From assembly GCF_021502675.1 (NCBI RefSeq), contig NZ_JAKFHA010000013.1, positions 64,366 through 128,365 of the forward strand: a stretch of DNA of 64,000 bases, written 5' to 3'. Positions 1 to 8,604 of this stretch are shown here, piece after piece. Source of the DNA: Yinghuangia soli. GTDB taxonomy: Bacteria; Actinomycetota; Actinomycetes; Streptomycetales; Streptomycetaceae. The notes below the pieces were generated by a model, which saw only the letters and a list, made by a program, of their open reading frames with translations, had not been told where the DNA came from and did not search any database. The position numbers were made by a program, and so were the translations under genes. Numbering within the stretch: position 1 is the stretch's first letter; every line of letters starts with the position of its first letter.

Positions 1-95
1 GGGGGCGGGGGGGGGGGGGGGGGGGGGGGGCGGGGGGGGGGCGGCCCCCCCCCCCCCCCCCCCCCCCCCCCCGCCCCCGCCCCCGCCACCTTGGT
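1..95. other. Interrupted poly-G tract followed by poly-C tract
   Basis: Bases 1-44 are almost pure G with isolated C at 6, 31 and 42. Bases 45-72 are uninterrupted C, followed by short C5-G units to about 88. The two halves are mutually complementary and could fold back on each other. No coding sense is visible. Such a tract right at the window edge is most likely a sequencing or assembly artefact at a contig end, although a genuine GC palindrome cannot be excluded. The following bases to 227 look like ordinary intergenic sequence leading to the first gene. Confidence 0.6.
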
Positions 96-227
96 TCGCG
101 CCTTTGCCGTCCTCGGCTTCGCCGCTGGACGTACACCAAGGCCCGCGAAGCGCCTTCCCCGTCAGTACGCGTACCTCTACGAACACCCCCGTCCGCGCAG
201 CGGACGCCCAGCCCTGAGGAGACCCCC

Positions 228-1034
228 ATGACCGCCCCCGTCACCTGGCAGTCCGCCGCCATCCGCAGCCTCGGCCACGACATCACCGTCCCGGTCCGGA
301 TCTACCGGCCGAAGAACGCCGACGCGCACGCAGGTCGCTTGGTCTGGGCCCACGGCGGCAGTTGGCGGTCCGGATCGGTCGCCGACTGGCATCCGGCGCT
401 CGCGGATCTGGCCCGCCGCACCCGGGCCACGGTCGTCGGCGTCGACTACCGGCTGGCCCCTTGCCACCCGCACCCCGCGGCCTTGCGCGACCTCCTCGCT
501 GTCCTCGCCTGGGCCGACGAACAGGCGCCCGGCGAGCCCGTCGCGGTCGGCGGCGACAGTGCGGGCGGCACGCTCGCCGCCTCGGCTGCGCTCGTACGCC
601 GCGACCAAGGCCGCCCGCTGGCCGCGCAGTTGCTCGCGTACCCGCCGCTCGACCCGGCCTGCCGGGCGGCCTCGTACCACCGCGATCCGCGGGCCTTTCC
701 GTCGCGCGTGGTGCTGCGCGAGGCTTGGCGGGACTACCGCGGACCGGGCGCGGTCGAAGCCGTCCGGGCCGGCGAGTACAGCACTCCCACCGAAGCGCAC
801 GACCTCGCCGGTGCCGCGCCCGCTGCGCTCGTGGTCGGCGCCCTCGACCCGGTCGTCGACGACGTACGCGCCTACGCCCACGCCCTCAGTCGCGACGAAG
901 TCCCCGTCCGATACGAGGAATTGCCCGGCATCGGCCACGGTGTGTTCCTCGCCTCCACGCACTTCCGCAGCCGCCTCGCCACCGCGTACCGCGACGTACT
1001 GGCCGTCCACACAACGCAAGGAGTCCCGCGATGA
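228..1034 (+). CDS. Alpha/beta hydrolase, HSL-type esterase/lipase
   Basis: A 268-residue cytoplasmic hydrolase of the hormone-sensitive-lipase (alpha/beta hydrolase fold-3) type. It carries the oxyanion-hole HGG at residues 42-44 and the nucleophile elbow GDSAGG with Ser111. Asp207 (GALDP) and His237 (GIGHG) complete a plausible triad. These enzymes hydrolyse short-chain acyl esters; the natural substrate cannot be read from sequence. The ATG at 228 follows GAGGAG with normal spacing. The stop overlaps the next ATG (ATGA), so this is the first gene of a coupled trio with an unknown protein and a luciferase-like oxidoreductase, which suggests one small catabolic or detoxification operon. Confidence 0.88.
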   Translation: MTAPVTWQSAAIRSLGHDITVPVRIYRPKNADAHAGRLVWAHGGSWRSGSVADWHPALADLARRTRATVVGVDYRLAPCHPHPAALRDLLAVLAWADEQAPGEPVAVGGDSAGGTLAASAALVRRDQGRPLAAQLLAYPPLDPACRAASYHRDPRAFPSRVVLREAWRDYRGPGAVEAVRAGEYSTPTEAHDLAGAAPAALVVGALDPVVDDVRAYAHALSRDEVPVRYEELPGIGHGVFLASTHFRSRLATAYRDVLAVHTTQGVPR

Positions 1035-1612
1035 GCACCGACGACGACGCCTCCACCGCCCGCACGGACCACCACCGCGCGCTCGTACGCCACTTCGCCG
1101 ACCTGCGCGACGGTACCCACGGGCACGACCCCGCCTCCCCGCAGCGCACCCGGGCCGGAAAGGAGCAGCTCTTCCGGACCGCCGTCGACTTGCTCGACCC
1201 CTACGCCCGCCAGGCGCTCGCCGAAATCGACGCCGAACTCCTCCTCGGTACGGGCGAGATCACCGCGACCGGTGTCCGTCCCGCCCCCGCGGGCGGTCTG
1301 GTCGCGCACTGGGAACTCGGGTGGCCCGAACAGCGCACCACCGCCCTCGACCCGATCCGGCTGACCGCTTTCTACGGCGCCGGCTTCCACCACCCGCACC
1401 TGCAGGGCGGCACGGTCGGCCAATGGCCGCTCAACATCTTCACCCCGCGGGACGCTGCCGCCGAACTCCCGGTCCTGCGTGCCATCGCCGCCGCCGACCT
1501 GCACAACCTCGTCTTCCGGCGCGACCACCGCATCATTCCTGCCACGACCCGAGGCGCCGCTCAAGGCACCGCCCAAGACGCCACGAGCGACGCCACCCGA
1601 GGAGCATCCTGA
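1031..1612 (+). CDS. Conserved hypothetical protein in esterase/LLM operon
   Basis: A 193-residue soluble protein with no motif I can assign. The N-terminal third is polar and charged. The middle contains a His-rich segment (FHHPHLQGG near residues 118-126) and the sequence GQWPLNIF. The C-terminal tail is low-complexity Ala/Thr. The ATG overlaps the stop of the esterase gene by four bases, and the stop shares one base with the ATG of the LLM oxidoreductase, so translation is coupled on both sides. Its likely role is as a partner or accessory of those two enzymes, an inference from position only. Confidence 0.75.
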   Translation: MSTDDDASTARTDHHRALVRHFADLRDGTHGHDPASPQRTRAGKEQLFRTAVDLLDPYARQALAEIDAELLLGTGEITATGVRPAPAGGLVAHWELGWPEQRTTALDPIRLTAFYGAGFHHPHLQGGTVGQWPLNIFTPRDAAAELPVLRAIAAADLHNLVFRRDHRIIPATTRGAAQGTAQDATSDATRGAS

Positions 1613-2556
1613 TGAGCGGCACCACGACCCTCCGCCTCTCCGTCCTCGACCAGTCGCCGGTCGGCACCGGCCAGACCCCCGCGGACGCCCTCGCCGCGAC
1701 CGCCGCTCTCGCCCAGGAGGCCGACGAACTCGGCTACCACCGCTTCTGGGTGGCCGAGCACCACGACACCGAGGGGTTCGCCGGCACCGCCCCCGAAGTA
1801 CTCGTCGGCATGCTCCTCGAACGCACCCGGAACCTGCGCATCGGCAGCGGCGGCGTACTGCTGCCGCGCTATCCGGCACGCAAGGTGGCCGAGACCTTCC
1901 GCGTCCTGTCCGCACTGCACCCCGGCCGCGTCGACCTCGGCATCGGGCGCGCCGGCGGCCCGGCCCGCGATTTCCCGGACCGGGTACGCGAGCTGCTCCG
2001 CCACCTCGCCCCGCAACCCGGCGACCCGGCGTCGACCCCACCCCCAGCCTCACCCCCGGCCCCACCCGTGTGGCTGCTGGGCGCGGGTACGCAGTCCGCG
2101 CGCCTCGCCGCCGAACTCGGCACGAGCTTCGCCTTCGCCCACTTCTTCAGCCCGGACCATGGCCCCATCGCGTTCGCCAGGTTCGCCGAAGGGCCCACCG
2201 GCCGCGCATCGGAGCATCGCGCGCTGGCCGTACGCGTCATCGCCGCCGACACCACCCGCGACGCGGACGCCCTCGCCGACGCGTACCTGCTGTGGCGCTC
2301 CCGCAAGGACCTCGGCCACGACGAACCGCACCCCACCACCACCCACGCCGCGCGCCACCGCTGGACCACCGACGAGTCGGCCCGTGCCGCCGCCAATCGC
2401 GCGGCACTGATGCACGGCACCGCCGACGACGTGGGCCCCCGCCTGCTCGAACTCGCCCGCGTCCACGGCGTCGACGAGCTGATCGTCAACACCCTGACCC
2501 ACGACCCGGAGGCCCGCGCGCACTCGTACCGCCTGCTCGCCAAGGCGCTGCTGTGA
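1612..2556 (+). CDS. LLM-class flavin-dependent oxidoreductase (MsnO8-like)
   Basis: A 314-residue luciferase-like monooxygenase. The N-terminal strand LSVLDQSPVG and the block FWVAEHHD near residues 44-51 are hallmarks of the MsnO8-type branch. The following segment IGSGGVLLPRYPARKVAE contains the usual flavin/F420-binding surface. The family uses FMNH2 or F420 for substrate oxidation. A Pro-rich stretch at about residues 142-155 replaces part of the variable insertion region, so the protein is slightly short. It is the third gene of the coupled trio, starting with a TGATG overlap. The substrate is unknown; a hydrolase plus a monooxygenase fits degradation of an ester-containing compound. 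Confidence 0.88.
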   Translation: MSGTTTLRLSVLDQSPVGTGQTPADALAATAALAQEADELGYHRFWVAEHHDTEGFAGTAPEVLVGMLLERTRNLRIGSGGVLLPRYPARKVAETFRVLSALHPGRVDLGIGRAGGPARDFPDRVRELLRHLAPQPGDPASTPPPASPPAPPVWLLGAGTQSARLAAELGTSFAFAHFFSPDHGPIAFARFAEGPTGRASEHRALAVRVIAADTTRDADALADAYLLWRSRKDLGHDEPHPTTTHAARHRWTTDESARAAANRAALMHGTADDVGPRLLELARVHGVDELIVNTLTHDPEARAHSYRLLAKALL

Positions 2557-2606
2557 ACGCCGGGCAGTAGAGTCCGGCAATCGCCATCGTCGACGGGGAA
2601 GCGGCC

Positions 2607-3320
2607 ATGAAGCAGTCCGGCACGTTCCTTACCGGCCCCTATGCCGCCTGGCGCATCGACGCGGAGCAGGACGCGGACGGCAATGTGATCGCCGTGGTGG
2701 CCGGAGCGGGCGAGGACGGCCGTACGAGGTCCGCCGATTTCTGGTTCGCTTCCTTCGCCGACATGCACGAGGCGTTCGCCGAACAGCGCGCGCAGATCGC
2801 GTGGGACATCCAGAGCCTCCTGTGGCACCGGCCCGAGGGCCTGGATGCGCCCGCGGTCTCCTGGGACCCGCTGGTGGAGGACGACGCCCTCCTGGAGGCG
2901 CAGATCCTGTGCGTGCAGGCGGACTTGGTGGTCGGCACGGTCGGGATCCTGCTGGAATTCCGCACCGCGCTGCAGTACCGGACCGGCAATACCGCACTCA
3001 TCGTCGTACGCAGGGCCGAGAGCCTGCAGTACGCGATGCCGGCTCCGTCGGAACGCCCCTACGCGCGCGTCGTGATGGGCTCCGGCATCCAAGGGCCGAA
3101 GCAAGCAGGCGAACCGTTCTCGCTGCACCTGTCCTGCTCTCCGGGACCGGACGTGCATGTCACCGGACGAAGCGTCGAGTTCTACCTCCTGGAAGTGCCC
3201 GGCCTCGGAGGCACGCCGCCTGATTACGCCGACGGGGCACGCTTCCGGGCAGGCCTGCCCGGATGGGGATCGTCGGCATCCGTCCTCGCGAAGTCCGAGA
3301 TCGGGCCCGCGGCTGGCTGA
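2607..3320 (+). CDS. Hypothetical protein, 237 aa
   Basis: A cytoplasmic mixed alpha/beta protein with no signal peptide, no transmembrane segment and no recognisable catalytic motif. It is rich in aromatic and acidic residues in the first 100 positions, for example ADFWFASFADMH near residues 43-54. The ATG follows a GGGGAAG ribosome site and lies 50 bp after the LLM gene. Its size, composition and pairing with a second small acidic unknown just downstream are reminiscent of actinobacterial immunity or accessory proteins, but no toxin gene is adjacent. The function is unknown. Confidence 0.7.
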   Translation: MKQSGTFLTGPYAAWRIDAEQDADGNVIAVVAGAGEDGRTRSADFWFASFADMHEAFAEQRAQIAWDIQSLLWHRPEGLDAPAVSWDPLVEDDALLEAQILCVQADLVVGTVGILLEFRTALQYRTGNTALIVVRRAESLQYAMPAPSERPYARVVMGSGIQGPKQAGEPFSLHLSCSPGPDVHVTGRSVEFYLLEVPGLGGTPPDYADGARFRAGLPGWGSSASVLAKSEIGPAAG

Positions 3321-3376
3321 GCGGCGTGCCGATCAGGTGCAGAGCCGATGACGTGTACGCCAGGAAAGGGAGACCC

Positions 3377-3853
3377 ATGGGCGAGATCGACTTCTACGTG
3401 GCGGCTGTGTGCTCCCGGACCGTGCTCGGGGTGGGAGCCGGCGCGCAGCCTGCCGATGTGGCAGCCGTGCTCGGTGACTCCTACCTGGACGATCGCAGCC
3501 GCCGCCGACTACGCCGGGACTACGGCCTCGTGGAGTTCTTCTTCGAGTTCGAGCCGGCGACGGATTGGCGGTGCCGGGGATTCTCGGTGCAGGTCCATCG
3601 CCTCGACCACGGTGACGAGTCGATCGTCCCCGAGGCGGTACGGGAGGCCTACGGCGAACTGCACGACCGGGTCGGCGAGCAGCGCCTCGCGGACGCGCTC
3701 CGCGCCGCGGGTGCCGAGATCGTCCCGTACGAGGAGCGCAGCGACGGACCCGGATGGTCGCGGTTCCGGGTGGGCTCGGCCTCGGTCATCTCCGAGTCCG
3801 AACCGGGCAGCGGAGATCCGGCGTTGGTCTGGTCGATCCACGTCTCGGCGTGA
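3377..3853 (+). CDS. Hypothetical acidic protein, 158 aa
   Basis: Start chosen at the ATG at 3377 because GGAAAGGGAG stands just upstream; the reading frame extends further but without a comparable site. The product opens MGEIDFYVAAV and contains Phe/Glu-rich strands such as EFFFEFEP near residues 53-60, with no signal peptide. It resembles small single-domain proteins found in polymorphic-toxin or immunity neighbourhoods, which is only an impression. It converges with maf with a 12-bp gap, and it lies 56 bp after the previous unknown gene, so the two probably share a transcript. Confidence 0.7.
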   Translation: MGEIDFYVAAVCSRTVLGVGAGAQPADVAAVLGDSYLDDRSRRRLRRDYGLVEFFFEFEPATDWRCRGFSVQVHRLDHGDESIVPEAVREAYGELHDRVGEQRLADALRAAGAEIVPYEERSDGPGWSRFRVGSASVISESEPGSGDPALVWSIHVSA

Positions 3854-3865
3854 CGCCCGCGGCCG

Positions 3866-4486
3866 TCAGGTCCAGAGGTCGGTGATCGAGGTGCCCAGGT
3901 CCGCCAGCAGCGTGCGGAGCAGCGGCAGCGACAGCCCGATCACGTTGCCCGGGTCCCCGTCGATGCCGTCCACGAACGGTGCGGAACGGCCGTCCAGCGT
4001 GAACGCGCCTGCGACGTGCAGCGGTTCGCCGGACGCGACGTACGCCTCGATCTCCGCATCACTCGGCGTCCCGAACCGCACCACGGTCGACGCCGTCGCG
4101 GAAGCCTCGCGGCCGCTCGCGGTGTCGATCACGCAGTGGCCGGTCTGCAGCACGCCCGCGCGGCCGCGCATCGCGTGCCAGCGGGCGGTGGCCTCCTCGG
4201 GCGAGGCGGGCTTGCCGAGGGCCTGGCCGTCCAGCTCCAGGACCGAGTCGCAGCCGATGACCAACTCGCCATCGGTGCACAGCGCCGCGACCGTACGGGC
4301 CTTCGCCTCGGCGAGGACCAGGGCCAGTTCGCCGGGGGTGGCCGCGGTGAGCGCGTCCTCGTCGACACCGCTGACCCGGACCTTGGGATCCAGCCCGGCC
4401 TGCCGCAGCAGCCCCAGCCGGGCGGGGGACGCGGAGGCGAGGACCAGAAGACGGGCCGGGGTACGGGAGGCAGCGCGCTCGGACAT
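3866..4486 (-). CDS. maf: Maf-family nucleoside triphosphate pyrophosphatase
   Basis: A 206-residue house-cleaning pyrophosphatase that hydrolyses non-canonical or modified (d)NTPs to monophosphates and has been linked to division arrest. The signature [18 protein letters not shown] sits near the N-terminus, with ACID-type motif VSGVDED, the catalytic block [17 protein letters not shown] and the distal GAFTLDG. I chose the ATG at 4486 because it places the signature about 13 residues from the start as in homologues; an upstream in-frame start would add 17 residues. It lies near pccB-accE, as in Streptomyces as I remember it. Confidence 0.9.
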   Translation of the reverse strand: MSERAASRTPARLLVLASASPARLGLLRQAGLDPKVRVSGVDEDALTAATPGELALVLAEAKARTVAALCTDGELVIGCDSVLELDGQALGKPASPEEATARWHAMRGRAGVLQTGHCVIDTASGREASATASTVVRFGTPSDAEIEAYVASGEPLHVAGAFTLDGRSAPFVDGIDGDPGNVIGLSLPLLRTLLADLGTSITDLWT

Positions 4487-4647
4487 GCGGACCAAAGTAG
4501 CCGAGCTCACCGCCCCCGCGAGACCGGCCCCGAACACCCGGCTCCTCCCGAAGCCGCCGCCGACCCGCCCGTCACCGCCTTACCCATCCCCGCCTACCTG
4601 CCTCCGCCTACCCGTCTTCCCCGTCGCCGTGCTACCCGACTTCCGCC

Positions 4648-5124
4648 CTATCCGCTGCCGTCCAAGTACTCCGCCCGCCACGCGGCCAGCCACGTCTCGT
4701 AGTCCTCGGGCCCGCCGAAAGTCAGATCCTCGACATGCGTCACCACCAGCGGCGCGGCGGGTTCGGGGCGGGTGACCGTGTACTGCCAGCGGATCCGGAA
4801 CACGTCGCGGTTCGATGCGGTGATCTCCAGCTGCAGGACGGCCGTGAACGTGACCCCGAGGTCCTCCGCGTGCGGCACGACGTCCGGCGGCCCGGTAAGC
4901 CGCCACGCGAGGCTCCCGTCCGGCAGCCCTTGCAGCACCGGGAACGCATGCCCCATCAACTCCGCCGCATCCGCGTCCTCCGGATCGAACGGGGCCAGGA
5001 AGGCATCCAGATCCTCGGCGTCGAACTGGTCCTGCAGAAGCTCGGTGAACCGGGCCGGCAGATCGGCGACCTGCCGCGCATGCCGCCACCGGGCCAGGAG
5101 TACGCCCGCTTCTTCGTCGTCCAT
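4648..5124 (-). CDS. Hypothetical protein, 158 aa
   Basis: A soluble acidic protein starting MDDEEAGVLLARWRHARQ, with a predicted helical N-terminal half and a beta-rich C-terminal half that ends in WLAAWRAEYLDG. No catalytic motif, signal peptide or membrane segment is visible. The region between it and maf (4487-4647) is pyrimidine-rich with repeated CCGCCTACCC-like words and no gene. Codon usage matches the surroundings, so it is a resident gene. The function is unknown. Confidence 0.75.
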   Translation of the reverse strand: MDDEEAGVLLARWRHARQVADLPARFTELLQDQFDAEDLDAFLAPFDPEDADAAELMGHAFPVLQGLPDGSLAWRLTGPPDVVPHAEDLGVTFTAVLQLEITASNRDVFRIRWQYTVTRPEPAAPLVVTHVEDLTFGGPEDYETWLAAWRAEYLDGSG

Positions 5125-5266
5125 GGCATCGTCCCCGTGCTGCGCCTGTCGCCTGTCGCGGAGCTGTCCACGATTGCGGACCGAAGCTCAAACGCGCGGG
5201 ACCTGCAGGGCGATTCGCAACCCGTTCACCCGATTGAATGACCAATCCGGCAACCGTGGCGTCGCC

Positions 5267-5395
5267 TCAGAGCGCCAAGAGCGCGATGACCAGGATCACC
5301 ACGACCGGCAGCACCATCACGACGCGCCGCAGATGCTCGGCGGCGCGTCGAAGTTCCTCCGGGGGTTCCTCACGGATGCGACGCATGGTGTCCAT
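5267..5395 (-). CDS. Small single-pass membrane protein, 42 aa
   Basis: This very short gene runs from an ATG at 5395 to a stop at 5267. The product has an amphipathic charged N-terminal half (MDTMRRIREEPPEELRRA) followed by one hydrophobic helix of about 18 residues (VMVLPVVVILVIALLAL) at the C-terminus. A second in-frame ATG at 5386 is possible. The layout suggests a tail-anchored or regulatory small membrane protein. A perfect palindrome lies 26 bp upstream of the start (5421-5438), which supports genuine regulated expression. It lies upstream of, and on the same strand as, the 158-residue unknown. Confidence 0.55.
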   Translation of the reverse strand: MDTMRRIREEPPEELRRAAEHLRRVVMVLPVVVILVIALLAL

Positions 5396-5420
5396 GGTCC
5401 GCGTTGAGTCCGCTGTGCTC

Positions 5421-5438
5421 TTGAGTACCGATACTCAA
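5421..5438 (-). promoter_or_regulatory. Perfect palindrome, candidate operator
   Basis: TTGAGTACCGATACTCAA is a perfect inverted repeat with 7-bp arms and a 4-bp spacer. It lies immediately upstream of the 42-residue membrane protein and about 146 bp downstream of the accE stop. AT-rich arms in such GC-rich sequence are unlikely by chance. It has the size of a TetR, GntR or PadR operator; the regulator is unknown. Confidence 0.5.
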
Positions 5439-5584
5439 TTCACATGACCAGCCCGGTCACCCGAAGACTATGCGCCGGCCCCCGCCCACCCACCCGCAGG
5501 TAGGCGCGCAGGGGCCGAGGACCGGAGACTCAGTCCCCGTCGTCGCAGATCTCGCGAGCGTGGCCTTTTGAACCGTGGTGGGGC

Positions 5585-5782
5585 TCAGCGGGCCCAGCCG
5601 CTGGCCTGCCAGGCGCCCGGGCCCGGGTGGAGTGGGGTGCGGACCAGGCGGGCGGGGGTGTTCCACTGGGACGGGGGCGCGGGGGACTCCGGGGGGCCGC
5701 CGGCGGCGGCCCTGGCGGCGACCACGGCGACGATCGCGGCGAGTTCCTCGGGGGTCGGCTCGCCCCTGACTATCTTGATCAT
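5585..5782 (-). CDS. accE: Acyl-CoA carboxylase epsilon subunit
   Basis: A 65-residue protein opening MIKIVRGEPTPEELAAIVAV, the signature of the small epsilon subunit of actinobacterial acyl-CoA carboxylases. It stabilises the biotin-carboxylase/carboxyltransferase complex. The C-terminal half is a Pro/Ala-rich linker ending with Trp residues (WQASGWAR). The ATG at 5782 follows AGGAGCAGTC. It is 74 bp downstream of pccB on the same strand, forming the usual beta-epsilon pair that yields methylmalonyl-CoA and malonyl-CoA for odd-chain metabolism and polyketides. Confidence 0.92.
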   Translation of the reverse strand: MIKIVRGEPTPEELAAIVAVVAARAAAGGPPESPAPPSQWNTPARLVRTPLHPGPGAWQASGWAR

Positions 5783-5856
5783 GACTGCTCCTGCTCGCTG
5801 ATGGCGGCGGGTGCCGTGTACCCGCTGGGGATACGCGGCACCCGCACCGCGCCGGA

Positions 5857-7443
5857 TTACAGCGGGATGTTGCCGTGCTTCTTCGGCGGCAGCGTCTCGC
5901 GCTTGCCGCGCAGCGCGCGGAGCGCCTTCACGACGTGGGCGCGGGTGGTCGACGGCATGATGACCGCGTCCACGTAGCCGCGCTCGGCCGCGATGTACGG
6001 GTTGCAGAGCGTGTCCTCGTACTCCTGGATCAGCTCGGCGCGCCGCACGTCCGGGTTCTCGGACGCGGCCAGCTCCTTGCGGTACACGATGTTCGCCGCG
6101 CCCTGCGCGCCCATGACCGCGATCTGCGCGGTCGGCCACGCCAGGTTCACGTCGGCGCCCAGGTGCTTGGAGCCCATGACGTCGTACGCACCGCCGTAGG
6201 CCTTGCGCGTGATGATGGTGACCAGCGGCACGGTCGCCTCGGCGTACGCGTAGATCAGCTTCGCGCCGCGCCGGATGATGCCGTTCCACTCCTGGTCGGT
6301 GCCGGGCAGGAAGCCGGGCACGTCGACCAGGGTCAGCACCGGGATGTTGAACGCGTCGCAGGTCCGCACGAAGCGCGCGGCCTTCTCGGACGCGTCGATG
6401 TCGAGGGTGCCGGCGAACTGCATCGGCTGGTTCGCCACGATGCCGACGCTGTGCCCCTCGACGCGGCCGAAGCCGACGATGATGTTCGGCGCGAAGAGCG
6501 GCTGGACCTCCTGGAACTCCGCGTCGTCGACGACATGCTCGATGACCTTGTGCATGTCGTACGGCTGGTTCGCGGAGTCCGGGATCAGCGTGTCGAGCTC
6601 GAGGTCGTACTCGCTGGTCTCCAGGTCGGCGACCTCGGGGAACGCCGGAGCCTCTTCGAGGTTGTTGCTCGGCAGGTACGAGAGCAGGCCCTTGACGTAC
6701 TCCAGGGCGTCCTTCTCGTCGCCGCCCATGTAGTGGGCGTTGCCGGACTTGGTGTTGTGCGTGCGCGCGCCGCCCAGGTCCTCCATCGAGACGTCCTCGC
6801 CGGTGACCGTCTTGATGACGTCCGGGCCGGTGATGAACATCTGCGAGGTCTGGTCGACCATCACGATGAAGTCGGTCAGCGCGGGGGAGTAGACGTGGCC
6901 GCCGGCCGCCGCGCCCATGATGAGCGAGATCTGCGGGATCACGCCGGACGCGATGACGTTGCGGCGGAAGATCTCGCCGTACAGGCCGAGCGAGACGACG
7001 CCCTCCTGGATGCGCGCGCCGCCGCCCTCGTTGATGCCGATGATCGGGCAGCCGGTCTTGATCGCCAGGTCGAGGACCTTGACGATCTTCTCGCCGTACA
7101 CCTCGCCGAGCGAGCCGCCGAAGATCGTGACGTCCTGCGAGAACACGCACACCTGGCGGCCGTCGACGGTGCCGTAGCCGGTCACCACGCCGTCGCCGTA
7201 GGGGCGGTTCTTCTCCAGGCCGAAGTTGGTCGACCGGTGCCGGGCGAACTCGTCGAGCTCGACGAACGAGCCCTCGTCGAGGAGGTACTCGATGCGCTCG
7301 CGCGCGGTCATCTTGCCCTTGGCGTGCTGCTTCTCGACCGCACGGGCCGAGCCCGCGTGCACGGCCTCATCGATGCGGCGACGCAGGTCGGCAAGCTTGC
7401 CGGCCGTGGTGTGGATGTCGGGATCGCCCTGTACCGGGTCCAT
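5857..7443 (-). CDS. pccB: Propionyl/acetyl-CoA carboxylase carboxyltransferase beta subunit
   Basis: A 528-residue carboxyltransferase that moves CO2 from carboxybiotin to propionyl-CoA, and possibly acetyl-CoA. Typical blocks are [17 protein letters not shown] near the N-terminus, [13 protein letters not shown], the acyl-CoA oxyanion segment [13 protein letters not shown], and the biotin-side segment [13 protein letters not shown] in the C-terminal half. The length fits the PccB/AccB family. The ATG at 7443 has an AGGAGC site, whereas a longer frame would add an atypical 23-residue extension. With accE downstream and biotin ligase divergent upstream it forms a biotin-dependent carboxylase locus. 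The alpha (biotin carboxylase) subunit is not in the window. Confidence 0.95.
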   Translation of the reverse strand: MDPVQGDPDIHTTAGKLADLRRRIDEAVHAGSARAVEKQHAKGKMTARERIEYLLDEGSFVELDEFARHRSTNFGLEKNRPYGDGVVTGYGTVDGRQVCVFSQDVTIFGGSLGEVYGEKIVKVLDLAIKTGCPIIGINEGGGARIQEGVVSLGLYGEIFRRNVIASGVIPQISLIMGAAAGGHVYSPALTDFIVMVDQTSQMFITGPDVIKTVTGEDVSMEDLGGARTHNTKSGNAHYMGGDEKDALEYVKGLLSYLPSNNLEEAPAFPEVADLETSEYDLELDTLIPDSANQPYDMHKVIEHVVDDAEFQEVQPLFAPNIIVGFGRVEGHSVGIVANQPMQFAGTLDIDASEKAARFVRTCDAFNIPVLTLVDVPGFLPGTDQEWNGIIRRGAKLIYAYAEATVPLVTIITRKAYGGAYDVMGSKHLGADVNLAWPTAQIAVMGAQGAANIVYRKELAASENPDVRRAELIQEYEDTLCNPYIAAERGYVDAVIMPSTTRAHVVKALRALRGKRETLPPKKHGNIPL

Positions 7444-7551
7444 TGCGCGGGCTCCTGTCAAGTCGAACTGCGGCGATCCGTAGCGTAGCCGCGCCCGGAA
7501 ACACGTTCTCACCGCCCCGGCTCAACGGCATCTCCGCCCCCTTCCGCGCCC

Positions 7552-7557
7552 TAATGT
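7552..7557 (+). promoter_or_regulatory. Extended leaderless -10 box of birA
   Basis: TAATGT ends 7 bp before the birA ATG at 7565, the spacing expected when transcription starts at the start codon itself. No ribosome-binding sequence lies in between, so the birA mRNA is probably leaderless. Confidence 0.6.
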
Positions 7558-7564
7558 GGGCGGC

Positions 7565-8425
7565 ATGAACGAGGGCAACACACAAGGCGGCCCGGCCGGC
7601 TCGCCGTGGACCGATCTGGACCGACCGCCGCTGCGCGAAGCCGAGTTGCGCCGCGCCTTCGAGGGCGGCGGAGGGCTGTGGCGCGAGGTGCAGGTGGTCG
7701 CCGAGACCGGCTCCTCCAACGCCGACCTCGCGGCCCGCGCCGCCGAGGACGAGGGCCTGGTGCTGGTCGCCGAATACCAGAACGCCGGACGCGGGCGCCT
7801 GGACCGCCAGTGGACCGCCCCGCCGCGCTCCGGCATCTTCGTGTCCGTGCTGCTCCGTCCGGACGACGTGCCGGTGCAGCACTGGGGCTGGCTGCCGCTG
7901 CTGGTGGGCGTCGCCGCGGCGCAGGCCACCAGCCGGGTAGGCGGCGTCGACGTACGCCTCAAGTGGCCCAACGACCTGCTGATCGGCGAGCGGAAACTGG
8001 CCGGCATCCTCGCCGAGCGCGCCGGCTCGTCGGTCGTGGTCGGCATGGGCCTGAACGTGTCGCTCCGCGAGGAGGAGCTGCCTGTGCCCGGCGCGGTCTC
8101 GCTGAGCCTGGCCGGCTCCATCACCACCGACCGCGACCCGCTGCTGCGGGCGGTTCTGCGCGACCTGGAGACCTGGTACGGGCGCTGGCGCGCGGCCGGC
8201 GGCGACGCCCGGGCGAGCGGCCTGCACGCCGCGTACACGCAGGCCTGCGCGACCATCGGCCGCCGCGTCCGCGTCGACCTGCCCGCCGGCCAGGCCCTGG
8301 TCGGCACCGCGACGGGCATCGACAACGACGGCCGCCTGATCGTGGCCACCCCGGAGGGTCCGCAGGCGGTCGGCGCGGGCGACGTCGTCCACGTACGCCC
8401 CGCCGACGAGGCACCGTACGTCTGA
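7565..8425 (+). CDS. birA: Biotin-[acetyl-CoA-carboxylase] ligase
   Basis: A 286-residue biotin protein ligase that activates biotin as biotinyl-AMP and attaches it to the carrier lysine of acyl-CoA carboxylase. Motifs seen are the biotin site GSSNADLA, the adenylate loop AGRGRLDRQW near residues 76-85, and the strand block KWPNDLLIGERKLAGIL. A C-terminal SH3-like domain follows (VGTATGIDNDGRLIV). It lacks an N-terminal helix-turn-helix, so it is a group I ligase and not a repressor. It is divergent from pccB, which places the modifying enzyme beside its substrate complex. Confidence 0.93.
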   Translation: MNEGNTQGGPAGSPWTDLDRPPLREAELRRAFEGGGGLWREVQVVAETGSSNADLAARAAEDEGLVLVAEYQNAGRGRLDRQWTAPPRSGIFVSVLLRPDDVPVQHWGWLPLLVGVAAAQATSRVGGVDVRLKWPNDLLIGERKLAGILAERAGSSVVVGMGLNVSLREEELPVPGAVSLSLAGSITTDRDPLLRAVLRDLETWYGRWRAAGGDARASGLHAAYTQACATIGRRVRVDLPAGQALVGTATGIDNDGRLIVATPEGPQAVGAGDVVHVRPADEAPYV

Positions 8426-8560
8426 CCGGGCATTGGGTGCGGCGGCCGGCCGTCCGGCCTGCGGCCGCACCCGCTCGGCGCCCTGCATACCCACCCGTAC
8501 GTGGTGGGCGTGTCACCGTGCCGCGCCGACGCGACCGGCGGACAATTTCCGGCAGGGGAC

Positions 8561-8590
8561 GGCGCAGGTACGCGCAGGTACGTGCAGGTA
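8561..8590 (+). repeat. Three tandem 10-bp repeats upstream of PH-domain gene
   Basis: Three head-to-tail copies of a 10-bp unit with consensus SGNGCAGGTA (positions 8561, 8571 and 8581) end directly at the GGAGG ribosome site of the next gene. Because the repeat abuts the translation start, changes in copy number would alter leader length. It may equally be neutral. Confidence 0.6.
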
Positions 8591-8604
8591 CGGAGGTGGG
8601 GGCC

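Noticed and set aside
5457-5666. Minus-strand ORF of 69 codons overlapping accE
   Set aside because: Pro/Gly-rich shadow of accE in another frame with no ribosome site.
5875-7488. Long plus-strand ORF (537 codons) antisense to pccB
   Set aside because: The pccB frame encodes a full conserved carboxyltransferase; the antisense product is Val/Asp/Arg-rich, a typical high-GC shadow.
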